From: Comamonas sp.
GTDB lineage: Bacteria > Pseudomonadota > Gammaproteobacteria > Burkholderiales > Burkholderiaceae_C
Length of the DNA stretch: 64,000 bases
NCBI GenBank assembly: GCA_015478895.1
Contig: JADMKK010000041.1
Coordinates: 186,001 to 250,000, forward strand
Reading direction: 5' to 3'
Below are positions 59,582 through 64,000 of the stretch, piece by piece; the stretch's first letter is position 1; the number at the start of each line of letters is the position of its first letter. The position numbers and the translations under genes are program-made. The notes below the pieces were generated by a model that worked only from the letters and a program-made list of their open reading frames with translations, did not search any database and was not told the origin of the DNA.

Positions 59582-62341
59582 ATGACTGCTGCCGTTGCCC
59601 CCCATTCGATTCCTCCCATGCGCCTGTCCGGCCTGGAGCCCGTCTTCATTGGCGAAGACACGCTGTTCGTCAACGTGGGCGAGCGCACCAACGTCACCGG
59701 GTCCAAAGCCTTCGCCCGTCTGATCTTGAACGAGCAGTACGAAGAAGCGCTGGCCGTGGCCCGCCAGCAAGTCGAAAACGGCGCGCAGATCATTGACGTG
59801 AACATGGATGAGGCCATGCTGGACAGCAAGGCGGCCATGGTGAAGTTTTTGAACCTCATGGCGTCCGAGCCCGACATTGCCCGGGTGCCGGTGATGGTGG
59901 ACAGCTCCAAGTGGGAGGTGATTGAAGCCGGTCTGCGCTGCCTGCAGGGCAAGGGCATCGTCAATTCCATCTCCATGAAGGAGGGCGTCGACGAGTTCAA
60001 AAAACACGCCAAGCTGGTCAAGCGCTACGGCGCCGCCGCCGTGGTCATGGCTTTTGACGAAAAAGGCCAGGCCGACACCTTTGCCCGCAAGACTGAAATT
60101 TGCGAACGTGCCTACCGCATCCTCGTGGACGAAGTCGGCTTTGCACCCGAAGACATCATCTTCGACCCCAACATCTTCGCCGTGGCCACCGGCATTGAAG
60201 AGCACAACAACTACGGCGTCGATTTCATCGAAGCCGTGCGCTGGATCAAACAGCACCTGCCCGGCGCCAAGGTGAGCGGCGGTGTGTCCAATGTGTCGTT
60301 CTCCTTCCGCGGCAATGACCCCGTGCGCGAGGCGATTCACACCGTGTTCCTCTACCACGCCATCAAGGCGGGCATGGACATGGGCATCGTCAACGCCGGC
60401 ATGGTCGGTGTGTATGACGATCTGGAACCCACGCTGCGCGAGCGCGTTGAAGACGTGGTGCTGAACCGCCGCCCCGACGCGGCCGAGCGCCTGCTGGAGA
60501 TTGCCGACCAAGCCAAGGGCAATGCCAAGGACGACAGCAAAAAACTGGAATGGCGTGGCACACCCGAAGCGCCCAAGCCCTTTGGCGAGCGCCTTTCGCA
60601 CGCACTGGTGCACGGCATTACCGACTTCATCACCGAAGACACGGAAGAGGCCTACCAGGCCATCGTGGTGCAGGGAGGCGGCCGCCCGCTGCATGTGATC
60701 GAAGGCCCGCTGATGGACGGCATGAACGTGGTCGGCGACCTGTTTGGCGCAGGCAAGATGTTCTTGCCCCAGGTGGTCAAGTCCGCGCGTGTGATGAAGC
60801 AGGCCGTGGCGCATCTGATTCCCTATATCGAAGAGGAAAAGCGCCAGCAGGAAGCAGCCGGTCTGGACGTGACCAGCAAGGGCAAGATTGTCATCGCCAC
60901 CGTCAAGGGCGATGTGCACGACATTGGCAAGAACATTGTCACCGTGGTCTTGCAGTGCAACAACTTTGAAGTCATCAACATGGGCGTGATGGTGCCCTGC
61001 CACGAAATTTTGGCGCGTGCCAAGGCCGAGGGTGCGGACATCATCGGCCTGTCGGGCCTGATTACGCCCAGCCTGGAAGAGATGCAGTATGTGGCGGGCG
61101 AAATGCACAAGGACGACTACTTCCGCATCAAGAAGATTCCGCTCTTGATCGGTGGCGCGACCTGCTCGCGCGTGCACACCGCCGTGAAGATTGCGCCAAA
61201 CTACGAAGGCCCCGTGGTCTATGTGCCCGATGCTTCGCGCTCGGTCAGCGTGGCGCAGAGCCTGTTGGGTGAAGGCAAAGACAATTACTTGAACGAGCTT
61301 CAGGTGGACTACGACAAGGTACGCACCCAGCACGCCAACAAAAAGAAAACACCGCTGTGGTCGCTGGGCAAAGCACGTGATAACGCCGCCGTGGTCAGCC
61401 ATGCGCCCGTCGTGCCCCGCAGCCTGGGCCGCCGTGTGTTCAAGAACTTTGATCTGGCCGAGATTGCCGAATACATCGACTGGGGCCCGTTCTTCCAGAC
61501 CTGGGATTTGGCCGGCCCGTACCCCGCCATCCTCAACGACGAAATCGTTGGTGAGCAAGCTCGCAGCGTGCAGGCCGATGCCAAGGCCATGCTCAAGAAA
61601 ATCATCGAAGGCCGCTGGCTGCAAGCCAACGGCGTGATGGGCCTGTTCCCCGCCAACCGCGTGGGCGACGACATCGAGTTCTACACCGATGAATCGCGCA
61701 CCGAAGTGCTGACCACGTGGTACGGCATGCGCCAGCAAACCGAAAAGCAAGCGGTCGACGGCCCGGATGGTCAGCCCGTGATGCGCCCCAGCCGTTGCCT
61801 GAGCGACTTTGTTGCCAGCAAGGACTCGGGCATTCAAGACTACGCCGGTCTGTTCGCCGTGACCGCTGGCATTGGCGCCGAAAAGAAAGACAAGGAATTT
61901 GAAGCCGCGCTGGACGACTACAGCGGCATCATGTTCAAGGCCCTGGCCGACCGCCTGGCCGAAGCCTTTGCCGAATGCCTGCACGCCCGCGTGCGCAAAG
62001 ACCTGTGGGGCTACGCCGCCGATGAAAACCTCAGCAACGAGGAACTAATCAAGGAAAAGTACCAGGGCATTCGTCCTGCGCCCGGCTACCCCGCCTGCCC
62101 GGACCATACGGCCAAGATTGACCTGTTCAAGGTGCTGCAAACCGAGGAAATTGGCATGACGCTGACCGAGAGCTTGGCCATGAACCCCGCCTCCAGCGTG
62201 AGCGGTTTCTACATTGGCAACCCCAATGCGACTTACTTCAACGTGGGCCAGATTGGTGAAGACCAACTGGCCGATATGGCAGCGCGCCGTGGCATGAAGG
62301 TTGAGGAACTGCGTCGCTTCTTGGCGCCGAATTTGGGTTGA
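59582..62341 (+). CDS. metH: Methionine synthase, folate/cobalamin/activation modules (split MetH C-terminal part)
   Basis: A 919-residue protein containing modules 2-4 of cobalamin-dependent methionine synthase. [16 protein letters not shown] (about 25-40) starts the methyltetrahydrofolate domain; the B12 domain has DVHDIGKN with His446 as lower axial ligand (DxHxxG, 444-449); the reactivation domain shows [13 protein letters not shown] near 833-845, which binds SAM. It lacks the zinc-dependent homocysteine domain, supplied by the protein at 29865-30929. Methyl groups go from folate to cobalamin to homocysteine. Expression is set by the SAH riboswitch in its leader; AGGTGAG at 59572-59578 is the ribosome-binding site. 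Confidence 0.97.
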   Translation: MTAAVAPHSIPPMRLSGLEPVFIGEDTLFVNVGERTNVTGSKAFARLILNEQYEEALAVARQQVENGAQIIDVNMDEAMLDSKAAMVKFLNLMASEPDIARVPVMVDSSKWEVIEAGLRCLQGKGIVNSISMKEGVDEFKKHAKLVKRYGAAAVVMAFDEKGQADTFARKTEICERAYRILVDEVGFAPEDIIFDPNIFAVATGIEEHNNYGVDFIEAVRWIKQHLPGAKVSGGVSNVSFSFRGNDPVREAIHTVFLYHAIKAGMDMGIVNAGMVGVYDDLEPTLRERVEDVVLNRRPDAAERLLEIADQAKGNAKDDSKKLEWRGTPEAPKPFGERLSHALVHGITDFITEDTEEAYQAIVVQGGGRPLHVIEGPLMDGMNVVGDLFGAGKMFLPQVVKSARVMKQAVAHLIPYIEEEKRQQEAAGLDVTSKGKIVIATVKGDVHDIGKNIVTVVLQCNNFEVINMGVMVPCHEILARAKAEGADIIGLSGLITPSLEEMQYVAGEMHKDDYFRIKKIPLLIGGATCSRVHTAVKIAPNYEGPVVYVPDASRSVSVAQSLLGEGKDNYLNELQVDYDKVRTQHANKKKTPLWSLGKARDNAAVVSHAPVVPRSLGRRVFKNFDLAEIAEYIDWGPFFQTWDLAGPYPAILNDEIVGEQARSVQADAKAMLKKIIEGRWLQANGVMGLFPANRVGDDIEFYTDESRTEVLTTWYGMRQQTEKQAVDGPDGQPVMRPSRCLSDFVASKDSGIQDYAGLFAVTAGIGAEKKDKEFEAALDDYSGIMFKALADRLAEAFAECLHARVRKDLWGYAADENLSNEELIKEKYQGIRPAPGYPACPDHTAKIDLFKVLQTEEIGMTLTESLAMNPASSVSGFYIGNPNATYFNVGQIGEDQLADMAARRGMKVEELRRFLAPNLG

Positions 62342-62365
62342 TGGAACGCTGAATTTCGATCGTTC

Positions 62366-62391
62366 AAGGCCACGCAATGCGTGGCCTTTTT
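62366..62391 (+). terminator. Terminator after metH
   Basis: AAGGCCACGC-AAT-GCGTGGCCTT followed by T residues, 25 bases after the stop codon. Confidence 0.92.
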
Positions 62392-62402
62392 CTATTTATG
62401 AC

Positions 62403-62558
62403 ATGCTGCCCATGCGTTTTATGCCGGTGCAAGGCGAGGTGCCTGCCTGGGAATGGGATATGAAGACGATGCAGCCTTCAGTGGCGGTGCTGCCGGTGTG
62501 GGAAGAGGCCAAGGTATTGGCCCAGGTGTTCTGGAAGTGTGTGCAAGCGATGGCTTAG
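62403..62558 (+). CDS. Small hypothetical protein
   Basis: A possible 51-residue protein (MLPMRFMPVQGEVPAWEW..., ending WKCVQAMA) downstream of the metH terminator. It has a balanced composition with several Trp and ends in a clean stop, but no ribosome-binding site is obvious and I do not recognise a family. It could equally be non-coding sequence. Confidence 0.35.
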   Translation: MLPMRFMPVQGEVPAWEWDMKTMQPSVAVLPVWEEAKVLAQVFWKCVQAMA

Positions 62559-62575
62559 TGCTGGGCGGTATGTCG

Positions 62576-62603
62576 GGTCGTTGAAAAGCGCTTTTCAACG
62601 ACC
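62576..62603. repeat. 28-bp perfect palindrome
   Basis: GGTCGTTGAAAAGC followed at once by its exact complement. It sits between the small reading frame and the lipoprotein gene. In RNA it would form a 12-bp stem with a 4-base loop but no T tract follows, so it might be a protein-binding dyad or an mRNA-end structure. Confidence 0.7.
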
Positions 62604-62610
62604 TGAAAAA

Positions 62611-62660
62611 TTTGTTTTGATAGCTACTTGCCCTTATGTATAAAAGGCTAGAGGGCTAAA
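62611..62660 (+). repeat. Dispersed intergenic repeat, forward copy
   Basis: TTTGTTTTGATAGCTACTTG, CCCTTATGTATAAAAGG, CTAGAGGGC. Forward orientation, close to the copy at 59301. Confidence 0.78.
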
Positions 62661-62673
62661 ACACTGAAAAAAT

Positions 62674-63063
62674 TCATTCCACCATCAGCGGTGCGATTTC
62701 TATGTTGCCGTATTCATCATGGCGGCCATTGGTGCTCAAAATACGGCGGTCTTTGGCATCCACCACCACGTATTGCGCGGGGTTCTGGGGGTCACGTTTG
62801 GCGAAGAGTTGCAGCTCAAAGATTTGTGGGCCACTGATGATGACGGCATTGGACTGCGGGTTTTCCGGCGGAAAAATCAGGCAGGTATGCCCCGTCAGCT
62901 GCCCCTGGGCGCATTGCGAAGTGCCATACAGTTTGGCGGGCTTGCCTTGATAGTGGATGCTCAACCCAGGCGGAAACATCAGGGTGTCAGGCAGGGGAGC
63001 AATATCAGAGCAGGCCGTAATGACCAGTGCGGCGGCAATGGAGGCCACTTTCAAAAATCGCAT
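62674..63063 (-). CDS. Putative lipoprotein, unknown function
   Basis: A 129-residue secreted protein. The signal ends in a lipobox (LVITACSD, Cys18), so it is probably anchored to a membrane. The mature part has two further Cys (SQCAQG near 51, GHTCLIF near 60) which could form a disulfide, and a beta-rich end (YVVVDAKDRRIL, GNIEIAPLMVE). I do not recognise the family. It is 165 bases downstream of the NlpE-like lipoprotein gene in the same orientation. Confidence 0.75.
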   Translation of the reverse strand: MRFLKVASIAAALVITACSDIAPLPDTLMFPPGLSIHYQGKPAKLYGTSQCAQGQLTGHTCLIFPPENPQSNAVIISGPQIFELQLFAKRDPQNPAQYVVVDAKDRRILSTNGRHDEYGNIEIAPLMVE

Positions 63064-63228
63064 GAACTTTCTCTCTTGACAATGGGCGCTGAAAAAATGT
63101 TTTCAGCCTCGCTGCAAGCGCTTGCGGGTGTAAGCGTTCGGAGAGAAAAGTTTAACAAGTGTTACTAATTGAAAACCAAAGCGCGCGAATTTTTTCGCGG
63201 GCCTGTTGCGTCTTCACGTCTCACGCGG

Positions 63229-63735
63229 TTATTGGAGGTTGATCTGGCGCAGGCGGTACAGGGAGTTTTGGATCAGCGGCGCTCCCGTGGCGCGCTCGCG
63301 CAGCTCGATCCAGCCTTCACTGACAAAAAAGCGATAGGCCGGCAATTGTTCGTTGGCCGGAGACAGGCTGATGAGGTTAGCGTTCGGTGCCTCGCCAAAA
63401 GTAAACGGGCCTTGGTAGGTTTGCGGTGATCCTTGATCCGCAGGCGTGCCTAAACGGCGCTCCCGCACGGTGGCGGTCATGTCGGGGCGCAGTTGCACGC
63501 TGATCGCCGTGGCGGGGCAGTCTTGGCAGGGCAAAACGGCTTGGTATGTGCCTGCCCAGTCCAGTGCGTTTTGCGCATGGTGCATATCAAGAGGCACCAC
63601 CGCGCCTTGGTCAAAGATGGGCGGCGGCACATTCTCGGTAACGGGCTTTTGGGCACAACCCATTAGCCCCAGTGCAATACTGCAGACCGTCATGGCAAAA
63701 ACAAGGGGGCGGCTAGAGCGGGAAGAAGTCGGCAT
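63229..63735 (-). CDS. NlpE N-terminal-domain lipoprotein (copper/envelope-stress type)
   Basis: A 168-residue lipoprotein. The signal (residues 1-26) ends in a lipobox, GLMGCAQ. The mature domain contains DWAGTYQAVLPCQDCPATA (about 58-76), the NlpE N-terminal signature with its CxxC pair, followed by beta strands ending at ENSLYRL-like text (IQNSLYRLRQ). In E. coli NlpE signals surface attachment and copper stress to Cpx; the C-terminal OB domain is missing here, as in many betaproteobacterial forms. Envelope sensing or metal binding is likely but unproven. Confidence 0.88.
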   Translation of the reverse strand: MPTSSRSSRPLVFAMTVCSIALGLMGCAQKPVTENVPPPIFDQGAVVPLDMHHAQNALDWAGTYQAVLPCQDCPATAISVQLRPDMTATVRERRLGTPADQGSPQTYQGPFTFGEAPNANLISLSPANEQLPAYRFFVSEGWIELRERATGAPLIQNSLYRLRQINLQ

Positions 63736-63855
63736 GGCTGCAGTTTCAATCGGTAGAACTTAGATGCTAGTAAGGCTATGTAAAGTGGCTAGGGCCGAAC
63801 ACAGCCAATTCATGTGAGCCTTGACTGACACATTACCTTTTTTGAAAGACTTGCT

Positions 63856-64000
63856 ATGCCCCAGCCTACGCGTGGTTTCTCTGCTTCATCTCCCACCAGT
63901 CCTCTGGGCTTGTTCCACTTTGTTCGCCGCGACCCGCGCGAGGACGATGTGGTGATCGACATTCTCTACAGCGGTGTCTGCCACTCCGATTTGCACACTG
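63856..64000 (+). CDS. Zinc-type NAD(P)-dependent alcohol dehydrogenase, 5' part only
   Basis: The start ATG at 63856 opens MPQPTRGFSASSPTSPLG and runs to the right window edge. The segment VVIDILYSGVCHSDLHT carries the catalytic zinc Cys and His (GVCHSD) of the CAD/YahK-type medium-chain dehydrogenases. Only 48 residues are visible. Confidence 0.88.
   Translation, partial: MPQPTRGFSASSPTSPLGLFHFVRRDPREDDVVIDILYSGVCHSDLHT

Noticed and set aside
59402..61984. Open frame of 860 codons on the minus strand opposite metH
   Set aside because: It is a shadow of the GC-rich third-position pattern of metH: low-complexity His/Gly/Val-rich text, no family match, and it covers the riboswitch. The plus-strand protein has full metH motifs.
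1..64000. CRISPR array, prophage, insertion sequence, tRNA or rRNA gene
   Set aside because: No regularly spaced direct repeats, no transposase or integrase frame, no clover-leaf with CCA-type end, and no rRNA-like sequence was seen on reading both strands.

Overview
The window looks like part of a betaproteobacterial chromosome, order Burkholderiales and most likely family Comamonadaceae (Comamonas/Acidovorax-like). The grounds are a GC-rich sequence, the mnmG-rsmG-parA-parB neighbourhood with parS sites, Bug-type solute-binding proteins, many acyl-CoA genes, a GTP-type PEP carboxykinase, and a short intergenic repeat (GATAGCT...GCCCTT...AAGGGCTAGAG) of a kind I associate with that family. 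I see no tRNA, rRNA, CRISPR array, transposase, integrase or prophage gene. This appears to be ordinary core plus metabolic chromosome.

Layout. 1-1.7 kb: a truncated LTXXQ-type periplasmic protein and rdgC. 1.7-9.5 kb: a minus-strand operon (livG-livH-livM-binding protein-livF-acyl-CoA ligase-enoyl-CoA hydratase/isomerase) for uptake and CoA activation of an organic acid, with a divergent TetR regulator carrying operator-like dyads. 10.3-16.9 kb: GAF-GGDEF cyclase, second TetR, thiolase, copper chaperone, chemoreceptor, glutathione transferase. 17.1-23.2 kb: mnmG-rsmG-parA-hydrolase-parB-methyltransferase, with four parS-like sites at 14.3-19.7 kb, so the replication origin is probably near. 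23.2-30.9 kb: AraC regulator/MFS pair, pckG, FAD oxidase, alkB, and the homocysteine-binding half of a split metH.

31.2-38.0 kb: a compact denitrification island. The nirK-ytfE-norB-hemerythrin genes are on the minus strand; norR diverges. The intergenic region holds a sigma-54 promoter and three exact GGT-N7-ACC NorR sites. Nitrite would be reduced to NO and then N2O, with iron-sulfur repair and NO-responsive activation alongside. NirK carries an extra N-terminal blue-copper domain.

38.1-56.3 kb: organic-acid and acyl-CoA catabolism. It includes an FAH-family protein, glutamate dehydrogenase, a minus-strand set (MaoC-type hydratase, acyl-CoA dehydrogenase, MmgE/PrpD protein, CitE-like lyase), a plus-strand set (SDR, hydratase-2, CoA transferase, thiolase, Bug binding protein, acyl-CoA dehydrogenase), a LysR regulator and two family III CoA transferases. 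56.4-64.0 kb: an Ala/Pro-rich orphan with a four-cysteine tail, a LysR/PACE efflux pair, the large half of metH under an S-adenosylhomocysteine riboswitch, two lipoproteins (one NlpE-like), and the start of a zinc alcohol dehydrogenase.

The most informative signals lie between genes: the NorR/sigma-54 region, the SAH riboswitch whose switching helix can be read directly, the parS sites inside coding sequence, and the dispersed repeat with two composite long-hairpin versions. No wholly new multi-gene system is evident.
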